DNA of 8,360 nt from Chloroflexi bacterium RBG_16_57_11 (lineage in GTDB: Bacteria; Chloroflexota; Anaerolineae; Anaerolineales; UBA4823): NCBI GenBank assembly GCA_001795165.1, contig MGNS01000163.1, positions 1 to 8,360 of the forward strand. The letters are read 5' to 3'. The notes beneath the pieces are model-generated. The model was given only the letters and a program-made list of their open reading frames with translations. It had not been told where the DNA came from and did no database searches. Shown piece after piece: positions 1 through 5,997 of this stretch. The translations under genes were made by a program, and so were the position numbers. The number at the start of each line of letters is the position of its first letter. Position 1 is the stretch's first letter.

Positions 1-14
1 TCTGTTTTTTGTGG

Positions 15-46
15 GTTGTGGGGCGGTTGTCAGACTGCCCCACAAC
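15..46 (+). terminator. GC-rich hairpin, possible terminator of an upstream gene
   Basis: The arms GTTGTGGGGC (15-24) and GCCCCACAAC (37-46) are perfect reverse complements. A further G-U, G-C, U-A and U-G pair can extend the stem inward and leave a 4-nt loop. The rightward side continues TATTTAACC, which is only weakly U-rich, and a run of six T lies before the left arm at 5-10. It may end a rightward gene lying left of the window, but a cruciform or protein-binding site is also possible. The stem is directly visible. The terminator role is inferred. Confidence 0.35.
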
Positions 47-92
47 TATTTAACCACGCTTTTACCAACTTTGGAACGATCACAGTAAATGT

Positions 93-109
93 CAGTGTAT
101 GATATACTG
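93..109 (+). promoter_or_regulatory. Palindrome overlapping -10-like boxes upstream of the acyltransferase gene
   Basis: CAGTGTATGATATACTG is a 17-bp inverted repeat centred on base 101, with 7 of 8 positions paired. It contains two -10-like hexamers, TATGAT (98-103) and TATACT (103-108), each one mismatch from TATAAT. No good -35 hexamer sits at the right distance; TTGGAA at 71-76 is too far upstream. The palindrome could be an operator for a repressor occluding the promoter of the gene starting at 142. This is inference from symmetry and position. Confidence 0.35.
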
Positions 110-141
110 CCATCATAAAGTCAAACGAAACCGAGTCTCCA

Positions 142-720
142 TTGTTAGCTCAAAAACTCACCTTCTCTCAGCTCCTGGCTCAGGCGGTTCTGAAGCTGGT
201 CGGCTGGGAAGCGATTGGCACCTTCCCTGACCTCTCCAAATTTGTCCTCGTGGGAGCGCCGCACACCTCAAATTGGGATTTTCCGCTGACAATGTTGCTG
301 ATGTTCGCCAAGGGTTTGCGATTCAACTGGATTGGGAAGGCATCCCTTTTTCGCTGGCCCTTTGGAGGGCTTTTCCATCGACTGGGGGGAATACCAGTGA
401 AACGCGACAGCTCGCAAAACTTTGTACAACAAATTGTGGCAACATTCGAGCATTCCACACACATGATCATCGCCATCGCCCCAGAAGGCACGCGCAGCCT
501 CGTGACCCGCTGGAAAACTGGTTTCTACTACATGGCTGTAGGCGCAAAAGTGCCACTGGTGCTGGGTTTTGTCGATTACAAGCGGCGGCAGGTGGGCGTT
601 GGACCGGTGGTCTATCCAAGTGCGGATATCGAAGAGACCTTTGCCCAACTGCGCCTCTTCTACGCCGATAAGAAAGGTAGATATCCGCATAAACAAGGCG
701 AAATCACATCAACTCTATAG
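142..720 (+). CDS. PlsC-like 1-acyl-glycerol-3-phosphate acyltransferase family protein
   Basis: A 192-residue protein of the glycerolipid acyltransferase (PlsC/LPLAT) superfamily, which transfers fatty acyl groups to lysophospholipid-type acceptors at the membrane. Visible motifs are the catalytic HX4D box HTSNWD (residues 41-46, His41 and Asp46), a block II-like GGIPVKRD (82-89) and the acceptor-binding PEGTR (114-118). It is shorter than a typical PlsC (about 240 residues) and lacks a clear N-terminal membrane helix, so it belongs to the compact subfamily. The exact acyl acceptor cannot be told. The start is TTG at 142: the in-frame stop at 100-102 is followed by no ATG or GTG, and the first internal Met lies after the catalytic box. 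No clear Shine-Dalgarno is seen. The gene stands alone, converging on the next gene. Family assignment is firm; substrate is unknown. Confidence 0.88.
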   Translation: MLAQKLTFSQLLAQAVLKLVGWEAIGTFPDLSKFVLVGAPHTSNWDFPLTMLLMFAKGLRFNWIGKASLFRWPFGGLFHRLGGIPVKRDSSQNFVQQIVATFEHSTHMIIAIAPEGTRSLVTRWKTGFYYMAVGAKVPLVLGFVDYKRRQVGVGPVVYPSADIEETFAQLRLFYADKKGRYPHKQGEITSTL

Positions 721-751
721 ATAATATTCACAAACGCCAGCTATCCAAAAT

Positions 752-788
752 AGCTCCCCGCCTTGTGCTTCACTCAAGGCGGGGAGCT
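752..788. terminator. Bidirectional intrinsic terminator between convergent genes
   Basis: A perfect 14-bp stem pairs 752-765 (AGCTCCCCGCCTTG) with 775-788 around a 9-nt loop. It lies 31 bp past the acyltransferase stop and 19 bp past the stop of the leftward secreted-protein gene. On the leftward transcript the stem is followed closely by AUUUU, a reasonable U tract. On the rightward transcript the following bases (UCGUUG) are poorer. It therefore fits best as the terminator of the leftward gene, probably also stopping rightward reading. Confidence 0.75.
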
Positions 789-807
789 TCGTTGAATGGA
801 AATAACT

Positions 808-1374
808 TTAACTGTTGGAGGTTGGGGAGGGGTTGGTCTGGTTAGGAGAAATACCCCAACCGCCGCCGCGCCCATATCCACCGCCATGCATCGGGCAACC
901 ACCCGGCACACCCGCCTGACCCCACATGCCCTGCATGCGAGATAGCATCCAATCGGCTTGCTCCTGGGTGAGCACACCATCAGCGACCATCTTTGTAAAC
1001 GCAGCGTTACGGGCATCCACCATCAGCTTTTGGAACTCTTCCAGACTCAGACCTTTGGCTTCAGCAACCTGCCACATGTTCTTGCCCGCAGCCAGCTCGG
1101 CATCCAATTCTTCATCGGTCATACCAAAAGCTTCAGCCATGGCTCCGACCATGTACTCGTGCATCGGCCCATACTGCCCGTCTCCAGCTTGGTTCCACCG
1201 GCCCATCATGCCACCGCGACCCATCATACCGCCTCGGCTGTAGCCAGGGCCATAGCCCGGTCCGAAGGGGATGGGCTCAGTGGGCTGCGGTCCCTGGGCA
1301 TATGCAAAACCAGCCGCACCCAATGCCACCAACGCGACAACCACTACAACACCGATCAACATGAACTTTTTCAT
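808..1374 (-). CDS. Secreted Gly/Met-rich protein with a small helical domain
   Basis: A 188-residue exported protein of unknown function. Residues 1-26 form a signal peptide (MKK, hydrophobic core, AYA cleavage site before Gln27). Residues 38-60 are a Gly/Tyr/Met/Arg-rich segment with two GRGGMM-type repeats. Residues 83-150 form an acidic helical domain of the kind seen in secreted DUF2680/YckD-like proteins: an MTDEELDAELAAGK motif, then AKGLSLEEFQKLMVDAR, then GVLTQEQADWMLSRM. A Gly-rich tail holds the only cysteine in CPMHGGG (160-166). The Met, His and Cys content suggests metal binding (copper, for example) but does not prove it. The ATG has a good ribosome site, AAGGAG, 7 nt upstream. 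It may have its own promoter or be read through from ydcV, since I see no terminator in the 193-bp gap. A perfect terminator stem follows it. Confidence 0.8.
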   Translation of the reverse strand: MKKFMLIGVVVVVALVALGAAGFAYAQGPQPTEPIPFGPGYGPGYSRGGMMGRGGMMGRWNQAGDGQYGPMHEYMVGAMAEAFGMTDEELDAELAAGKNMWQVAEAKGLSLEEFQKLMVDARNAAFTKMVADGVLTQEQADWMLSRMQGMWGQAGVPGGCPMHGGGYGRGGGWGISPNQTNPSPTSNS

Positions 1375-1410
1375 TATTTTTCTCCTTGGTTATTTGCTTT
1401 GAAGTATTAG

Positions 1411-1500
1411 CTTATAGCTGTTGGCTATTCACCATCAGCGATTGGCGAGTAGATATCTGCAACTCACAGCATATTGCTGATTGCGTATTACTCATTGCTG
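1411..1500. repeat. Cluster of degenerate short repeats in intergenic DNA
   Basis: This stretch is built from related words around GCTgaTTGGC: GCTGTTGGCTATT, CAGCGATTGGCGA, GCTGATTGCG and CATTGCTGG, plus a perfect 13-bp palindrome CAGCATATTGCTG (1467-1479). It is less GC-rich than the flanking genes and has no convincing reading frame. It resembles decayed simple-sequence repeat DNA. No function can be assigned. Confidence 0.35.
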
Positions 1501-1524
1501 GTATGATAACCCAGAGATGTGGAG

Positions 1525-1556
1525 AAGTTGTGAAGATGGTACTGATAAGTTGTGAA
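1525..1556. repeat. Exact 10-bp direct repeat, 22-bp period
   Basis: AAGTTGTGAA occurs at 1525-1534 and again at 1547-1556. The 22-bp centre-to-centre distance is about two helical turns, so two protein subunits could bind the same DNA face. It lies between the ydcV stop and a leftward -10-like TATCAT (complement of 1503-1508) that could serve the secreted-protein gene. An operator role is inferred only from spacing and position. Confidence 0.35.
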
Positions 1557-1567
1557 TGTTTGGGGAT

Positions 1568-2386
1568 TTAAAGGTGTGCACTCCCGCTTTCACTGGAAAT
1601 GCGATGGGCAATCAGAATTGGTATGAAGGTAAGCAGGATGACGACAATAGCCACTACGTTGGTGACCGGACGATCCCGAGGCCGGGTGAGCTGGCTAAAG
1701 ATCCAGATCGGTAAGGTCATCTGCTGCCCGGAGGTGAAGGTCGTTACGATTACCTCATCGAATGACAGGGCGAATGCGAGCATACCACCTGCCAATAGAG
1801 CCGTTGACAGATGAGGCAACAGGATGTGGCGAAAAGTCTGGAAGCCATCCGCCCCCAGATCCATTGAAGCTTCAATGAGTGAGCTGCCAAAACGTCTCAG
1901 ACGCGCGAGGACATTGTTGTACACGACGACCACGCAAAAGGTGGCATGACCCAGCACGATGGTCCAGTAAGTGAATGGGATATCGCCCATGCTGATGGCA
2001 GAGCGCAAAGCGATGCCTGTGACGATGCCGGGCAAGGCCAAAGGCAACACCAACAGGACCGAGATAGCCTCTCTCCCAAAGAACTTGCTGCGATAAACAG
2101 CCGCCGCTGCCAGCGAGCCGAGTATCAAAGCTAGTAAGGTCGCAACTCCAGCAACTCGCAGCGATAGCCAAAGTGCATCCCAGAAATCCTGCCTTGCGAA
2201 AGCCACGCCAAACCAGCGCGTGGTCAACCCCGGTGGTGGAAACGAATAGGTCGCTTCGTCGGTTGTAAAGGCGTATAGCAGGATGATCAAAACCGGGATA
2301 TGCAGGAAGAGCAGTACGCCGGTCGCTGCCAATTTCAGAGAAAATGGAGCTTGCTCGACGAACGAGCCGGCAGATTTAGAGGGCAT
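1568..2386 (-). CDS. ydcV: ABC importer permease, YdcV/PotC-type
   Basis: The second membrane permease (272 residues) of the polyamine/opine-family importer encoded by this operon. It shows six membrane segments, about 17-41, 72-97, 107-131, 137-161, 194-218 and 240-262. The ATPase-contacting EAA loop lies at 172-191 (EASMDLGAD...ILLP, with the conserved Gly178). Length and layout match the PotC/YdcV group of MetI-like permeases. I chose ATG at 2386, which overlaps ydcU by 11 bp. A TTG at 2410 in the same frame would add eight residues, but it lacks a ribosome site and a conserved segment. It is the last gene of the operon. In E. coli the next gene is the aldehyde dehydrogenase ydcW/patD, which is not present here. 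The assignment as permease is firm; the ydcV name rests on the clear YdcS upstream. Confidence 0.9.
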   Translation of the reverse strand: MPSKSAGSFVEQAPFSLKLAATGVLLFLHIPVLIILLYAFTTDEATYSFPPPGLTTRWFGVAFARQDFWDALWLSLRVAGVATLLALILGSLAAAAVYRSKFFGREAISVLLVLPLALPGIVTGIALRSAISMGDIPFTYWTIVLGHATFCVVVVYNNVLARLRRFGSSLIEASMDLGADGFQTFRHILLPHLSTALLAGGMLAFALSFDEVIVTTFTSGQQMTLPIWIFSQLTRPRDRPVTNVVAIVVILLTFIPILIAHRISSESGSAHL

Positions 2387-3326
2387 CAAACGCCCCAAGC
2401 CTACGTGCAACCATCAGGTAGATGATCATAATGACAATTGGCACAACGGTGAGCGCGGCTGCAAATGGCAGATTGCCGGAGGTGCCCTGGTGCGATAGAA
2501 CCGCCTGGCCGATAAAATAGCTGGAGTTTCCTAAAGAAGCCGGGACGATGAAATCCCCGAGGGTGAGTGAAAATGTGAAGATCGAACCTGCCACGACACC
2601 AGGGATCGCCAGCGGTAAAGTGACATGACGAAAGGTCTCGCCTGGTCGCGCTCCAAGATCGCTGGAGGCTTCAAGCAGCGATTTTGGTACACGCTCCAAA
2701 GCAGCCTGGATCGGTATGACCATGTACGGCAGCCAGACGTAGGTGAAGACGATAAACATGCCTATCGGGGAAAGCGACAGGGAAGGCCCGCCAATCGCAG
2801 GCAGGTTGAGCAGTAACTGCAACGCCTGGGACAGGCCAGTGTGTGCAATGGTCCAGCTGAGGATGCCTTCTTTTGCAAGGATCAGTTTCCAGGCGTAGAC
2901 ACGCACAAGGTAGCTGGACCAAAGGGGGAGCAGAACTGCCAGATACAGCCAGCCTTTACTGCGTGGGGAGGCGTATCTGGCGATAAAATACGCCAGCGGA
3001 AAGGCCAGAATAGCATCTGCCAGGGTGACAGCAGCCGCCATCCCAACCGTACGCAGGACGATGTCCAGGTTAGAGGGCGTAAAAAGCTCGGCGTAGGACC
3101 TCAGTGTAAATTGGCGGACGATCAGACCTGTGAAATCGTCGAGGCTGTAGAAGCTGTTGACCAGCAGGGTGGCGAGTGATCCCAGATAAACCACCACCAT
3201 CCAGATCAAGGGTGGTCCCAGGAGGAGAAGCAGTAACAGGCTCGGGCGGAGATAAATATAGGTTGAAAGGCGGGACGCAATCGAGCGATCTCGCCGTCCG
3301 CCCGCTGAAGCATCTATGGTGCTCAC
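2376..3326 (-). CDS. ydcU: ABC importer permease, YdcU/PotB-type
   Basis: The first membrane permease (316 residues) of the importer, forming the transmembrane channel with the ydcV product. After a short basic cytoplasmic N-terminus there are six hydrophobic segments, about 28-58, 89-117, 125-150, 187-210, 238-265 and 288-308. The EAA loop is at 219-240 (EASSDLGARPG...VTLPLA). It starts with GTG inside a GTGA overlap with the ydcT stop. A strong purine-rich ribosome site (AAGGAGGGGAGG) lies just upstream within the end of ydcT, which explains use of the GTG start and predicts efficient coupled translation. Size and position match PotB/YdcU. Confidence 0.92.
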   Translation of the reverse strand: MSTIDASAGGRRDRSIASRLSTYIYLRPSLLLLLLLGPPLIWMVVVYLGSLATLLVNSFYSLDDFTGLIVRQFTLRSYAELFTPSNLDIVLRTVGMAAAVTLADAILAFPLAYFIARYASPRSKGWLYLAVLLPLWSSYLVRVYAWKLILAKEGILSWTIAHTGLSQALQLLLNLPAIGGPSLSLSPIGMFIVFTYVWLPYMVIPIQAALERVPKSLLEASSDLGARPGETFRHVTLPLAIPGVVAGSIFTFSLTLGDFIVPASLGNSSYFIGQAVLSHQGTSGNLPFAAALTVVPIVIMIIYLMVARRLGAFDAL

Positions 3327-4378
3327 ACAGGCTCCTCCCCTCCTTCATCCAAGTAGCGATTGGCATTTTTTAACCAGATCAGCCTCGCCGGTTGGTCTCG
3401 GACGGAGAGCGCTTCACTGCGGGTTGTATTAAGGTTCTGCTGAATGACGATCAGCTCGCCACCTAGATCGAGGGACATCATGTAACGCGTATATAAGCCA
3501 AGATATACGACATCGCGCACACAGGCGTCCACTGCATACTCATCAGGAGTTGGCAGAGTGTCCCGGGGCACGATGCGGATTTTCTCCGGGCGGACGGAAA
3601 AGGTCAGCGGCGAGCCGGTAATGGCTTGCGCCGTCTCACCGCTGACCAAATTGGTGACGCCAACAAAGCTGGCGACAAAGGAAGAAGTGGGGTTCTCGTA
3701 CACATCCGCCGGCGCGCCCACCTGCTCGATCTTCCCGAGGTTGAACACAGCCAGTCGGTCGCTCATGGTCAGAGCTTCCTCCTGGTCATGGGTCACATAG
3801 ATAAAGGTAATTCCAACACGCTGCTGAATTGCTTTGAGCTCAAGCTGCATCTGCTGGCGCAACTTCAAGTCCAGCGCGCCAAGAGGCTCGTCGAGGAGCA
3901 GGACACGCGGATGGTTGATCAGCGCGCGCGCCAGGGCAACTCGCTGGCGTTGACCGCCGGATAACTGGGAGGGTTTTCGCCCTGCCATACCGGATAATCG
4001 AACCAGCTCAAGCATCTCATCGACGCGCCGCTCGCGCTCGGCCTTCGGTGTTTTCTTGATCATCAGCCCGTAGGCCACGTTTTCTCCCACTGTCATGTGT
4101 GGAAACAAGGCGTAGTCCTGAAAGACGGTGTTAACATCTCGCTCGTATGGCGGCAGGTTCGAGACATCTACACCGTGCAACAGGATGCGCCCGGATGTGG
4201 GGCGATCGAACCCGGCGATCATACGCAGGCAGGTGGTCTTACCGGAGCCGGACGGGCCGAGCAATGTGAAGAACTCGCCGTCGAGTAAATCCAGGCTGAC
4301 CTCGTCCACTGCCTTGATATCACCGAAGTGGCGGCTAACCTGCTCAAAGCGGACTGCTATCTGCAGCGGATCGGTCAT
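3323..4378 (-). CDS. ydcT: ABC importer ATPase, YdcT/PotA-type
   Basis: The ATP-hydrolysing subunit (351 residues) that drives import at the cytoplasmic face. All catalytic elements are intact: Walker A GPSGSGKT (41-48), Q-loop Gln87, signature LSGGQ (139-143), Walker B VLLLDEP (159-165) with Glu164, D-loop ALD (168-170) and H-loop His197. A C-terminal TOBE-type regulatory domain begins near SVRPE (261-265), as in PotA and other CUT1/MOI-type ATPases. The ATG lies 3 bp after the ydcS stop. Only a weak ribosome-like GGCGGG is visible, so translation probably depends on coupling to ydcS. The gene ends in a 4-bp overlap with ydcU. On its own the protein could serve any polyamine-, iron- or sugar-type importer; the neighbouring receptor sets the specificity. 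Confidence 0.95.
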   Translation of the reverse strand: MTDPLQIAVRFEQVSRHFGDIKAVDEVSLDLLDGEFFTLLGPSGSGKTTCLRMIAGFDRPTSGRILLHGVDVSNLPPYERDVNTVFQDYALFPHMTVGENVAYGLMIKKTPKAERERRVDEMLELVRLSGMAGRKPSQLSGGQRQRVALARALINHPRVLLLDEPLGALDLKLRQQMQLELKAIQQRVGITFIYVTHDQEEALTMSDRLAVFNLGKIEQVGAPADVYENPTSSFVASFVGVTNLVSGETAQAITGSPLTFSVRPEKIRIVPRDTLPTPDEYAVDACVRDVVYLGLYTRYMMSLDLGGELIVIQQNLNTTRSEALSVRDQPARLIWLKNANRYLDEGGEEPV

Positions 4379-4381
4379 GCA

Positions 4382-5635
4382 TCAACGCCCGCCTATTACA
4401 GCGATGTAGTTGGTCACCCACTCGTGATAGGGCACGCAGTCCATCGAGCCATTGCCGCAATCCGCCGTGGGGGTCTTCCAAAAGGCGATCTGGTCAAATT
4501 GATCCATACCGTTGGTAGTGCAACCCTGGTCGGTGAGCAGCTCATTGCCCTTGCAGGCAGCCGGGACGGCGGGGACAGAGCCAAACCAGGCCGCAAGATC
4601 GCCCTGTAGCTTGGGATCCAGCGAGTGCTCCAGCCACATGTAGGCGCAATTGGGGTGCGAGGCGTCGATATGCATCATAGTTGTGTCTGACCAGCCGGTG
4701 GCACCTTCCTTGGGGAAGACGCTGGCAATTGGCTCTCCTTCGAATTGCAGCAGGTTGACCTGAAACGGCCAGGAGCCACTGGCTATCACGCCTTCGTTCT
4801 TGAAGTCATCCATCTGGACAAAGGCATCGTGCCAATAACGGGCGACAAGCTGGCGCTGCTGGCGCAGCAAGTCGAGTGCCGCGTTGAACTGGTCGCGAGT
4901 CAAGGCATAGGGATCCTGAATACCCAGCTCAGGCTTGGTCGCTTTTAGGTACAGGGCAGCGTCGGCGATGTAAATCGGGCCGTCGTAAGCCTGGACACGG
5001 CCTTTGTTGGATTGGCCATCGCCTAAAGTCTGCTCTTCGAAGACCACATTCCAGCTGTCTGGCGGGATGGGGAAAGCATTCGTGTTATACATCAGGACGT
5101 TCGGACCCCATTGATAAGGCACACCGTAGTGCTTTCCATCCACCGTGTTCCAGGGTGCGTTTTGCAGGCGTGGATCGACAGTGTTCCAGGAGGGGATTAA
5201 TGCGGTGTTGATTTCCTGGACACGCCCGCCGGAGATCAGCCGATTGCTGGCATCGCCGGAGGCGGTCACGAGGTCAAAACCGCCTTCGTTCATCAAGGCT
5301 ACCATCTCGTCAGAAGTCGCGGCAACCTTGACCGTGACCTTGCAGTTGGTTTCTTTCTCGAATTCGGTCACCCAGTCATAGGCAGGGTCGGTCTCACCCC
5401 GCTCGATATATCCAGCCCAGGCGACGATGGAGACCTCACCTTCTCCTTCGCCGATAGACTGCAATGGAGCACCTTTAACCGGGGCTTGGGTTGGTGCTTC
5501 TTCGATAGGGGCCTGTGTGGCAGCCGGGGCTGCCGGGGTGGCAGCGCCACCGCAGGCGGAAAGTACAACGCTAAGGATGGTCAAAAAGGCGATAAAAGGT
5601 GCGACGACATGCATGGGTTTACGCTTGTGGTTCAT
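4382..5635 (-). CDS. ydcS: Polyamine-type ABC importer lipoprotein receptor, YdcS-like
   Basis: The extracytoplasmic solute receptor (417 residues) that delivers substrate to YdcTUV. Residues 1-27 are a lipoprotein signal with lipobox LSAC and Cys28 as lipid anchor. An Ala/Pro/Thr/Gln linker (about 31-60) follows, then a periplasmic-binding-protein fold. The blocks GYIERGETDPAYDWVTEFEK (75-94), DLVTASGDAS (121-130) and NKGRVQAYDGPIYIADAALY (210-229), and the C-terminal IAVIGGR, agree with my memory of E. coli YdcS, a putative putrescine receptor also reported to have polyhydroxybutyrate synthase activity. The start ATG at 5635 is preceded by AAAGGAG at close spacing and gives a canonical lipoprotein. 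The frame stays open to 5815, but that extension would bury the signal peptide. There are six cysteines besides Cys28, including a Cys393/Cys400 pair in a short C-terminal loop. Substrate is inferred from the family. Confidence 0.93.
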   Translation of the reverse strand: MNHKRKPMHVVAPFIAFLTILSVVLSACGGAATPAAPAATQAPIEEAPTQAPVKGAPLQSIGEGEGEVSIVAWAGYIERGETDPAYDWVTEFEKETNCKVTVKVAATSDEMVALMNEGGFDLVTASGDASNRLISGGRVQEINTALIPSWNTVDPRLQNAPWNTVDGKHYGVPYQWGPNVLMYNTNAFPIPPDSWNVVFEEQTLGDGQSNKGRVQAYDGPIYIADAALYLKATKPELGIQDPYALTRDQFNAALDLLRQQRQLVARYWHDAFVQMDDFKNEGVIASGSWPFQVNLLQFEGEPIASVFPKEGATGWSDTTMMHIDASHPNCAYMWLEHSLDPKLQGDLAAWFGSVPAVPAACKGNELLTDQGCTTNGMDQFDQIAFWKTPTADCGNGSMDCVPYHEWVTNYIAVIGGR

Positions 5636-5757
5636 CTCTCTCCTTTGGCTGAGAATATAAAGGGTTGGCGGTACCGAATGTAGGCTGCTAGAAGATTGCT
5701 TTAATTCTATACGTCTATGCGAAATCCAACACCCCCTTCCGAGCGTAGGCAAGCGCA

Positions 5758-5792
5758 CAGAACCTAAGGGCTTGGAAAACCCATGGGTTCTG
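5758..5792 (-). promoter_or_regulatory. Bipartite stem-loop in the ydcS mRNA leader
   Basis: On the leftward transcript CAGAACC pairs perfectly with GGUUCUG (7 bp). Inside it, after a 3x3 internal loop, GGGUUU pairs with AAGCCC (6 bp with one G-U) around a 3-nt loop. The G-U pair exists only in the leftward RNA; in the rightward RNA it would be a C-A mismatch, which favours a role in the ydcS leader. No U tract follows, so it is not a simple terminator. I do not recognise a known riboswitch consensus. Confidence 0.45.
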
Positions 5793-5866
5793 CCAGCCAG
5801 GCACGAAATGCTCAACGTATGCCAATCATTACCCCGAAAGCCACTATTAGCGGGAAGACTGGCGTA

Positions 5867-5894
5867 AGTATATATTAATTGCCTAATATGTCAA
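5867..5894 (-). promoter_or_regulatory. Sigma-70-type promoter for ydcSTUV
   Basis: On the minus strand a perfect -35 TTGACA (5894-5889) is separated by 16 bp from TATACT (5872-5867), one mismatch from the -10 consensus. Transcription should start near 5860, giving a leader of about 225 nt before the ydcS ATG. The surrounding DNA is AT-rich. This is the best promoter match in the window. Confidence 0.65.
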
Positions 5895-5900
5895 TATTGA
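5891..5900. promoter_or_regulatory. Perfect 10-bp palindrome at the ydcS -35 box
   Basis: TCAATATTGA is its own reverse complement and shares four bases with the -35 hexamer of the ydcS promoter. A dimeric regulator bound here would block or modulate leftward transcription. Ten bases can be palindromic by chance in AT-rich DNA, so the role is only suggested. Confidence 0.3.
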
Positions 5901-5915
5901 GTTTACAAATTAAAA

Positions 5916-5931
5916 CATGACGTTCGTCACA
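5916..5931. promoter_or_regulatory. CRP/FNR-family-like operator between the divergent promoters
   Basis: The sequence has the inverted repeat TGACG-TT-CGTCA (5918-5929) and can also be read as CATGA-N6-TCACA. This resembles CRP-type (TGTGA-N6-TCACA) and TGAC-N4-GTCA variants used by CRP/FNR-family regulators. Its centre at 5923.5 lies about 42 bp upstream of the predicted start of the cytochrome operon and about 63 bp upstream of the predicted ydcS start. Both are classical activator distances. The match is visible; the regulator is unknown. Confidence 0.45.
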
Positions 5932-5959
5932 TGACATTCCGGGCAAATTCTGAAATAAT
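5931..5959 (+). promoter_or_regulatory. Sigma-70-type promoter for the cytochrome bc operon
   Basis: ATGACA (5931-5936, one mismatch from TTGACA) is separated by 17 bp from AATAAT (5954-5959, one mismatch from TATAAT). Initiation near 5966 would leave a leader of about 32 nt before the ATG at 5998. The -35 box abuts the CRP/FNR-like site. Confidence 0.5.
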
Positions 5960-5997
5960 AACACCTGACGATTATTTTACCGGATGAGCCGCGATCG

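Larger units (their letters stand above)
5636..5997. other. Divergent intergenic control region of ydcS and the cytochrome operon
   Basis: These 362 bp contain no convincing gene. From left to right they hold the ydcS ribosome site, a long ydcS leader with a stem-loop (5758-5792), a leftward promoter (5867-5894), a palindrome (5891-5900), a CRP/FNR-like inverted repeat (5916-5931) and a rightward promoter (5931-5959). The part from about 5870 to 5980 is clearly AT-rich relative to the genes, as expected for promoter DNA. Individual elements are listed separately. Confidence 0.7.

Noticed and set aside
958..1410. 150-codon rightward open frame opposite the secreted-protein gene
   Set aside because: It has no recognisable domain and no ribosome site. 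The leftward frame has a signal peptide, domain structure and a strong ribosome site.
1386..1571. 61-codon rightward open frame in the intergenic gap
   Set aside because: The sequence is repeat-like, has no ribosome site and yields no recognisable protein. It overlaps the ribosome site of the leftward gene.
2387..2410. TTG start of ydcV, eight codons upstream
   Set aside because: No ribosome site precedes it and the overlap with ydcU would be 35 bp. ATG at 2386 is simpler, though the TTG cannot be fully excluded.
5758..5792. Known riboswitch (guanidine/ykkC or polyamine-related class)
   Set aside because: The stem-loop is real, but none of the conserved ykkC or mini-ykkC words I know is visible in the leader. 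It is reported only as an unclassified structure.
5636..5815. N-terminal extension of the ydcS reading frame by 60 codons
   Set aside because: The frame is open, but using it would place the lipoprotein signal peptide in the interior of the protein. The ATG at 5635 has a good ribosome site and gives a canonical lipobox at Cys28.
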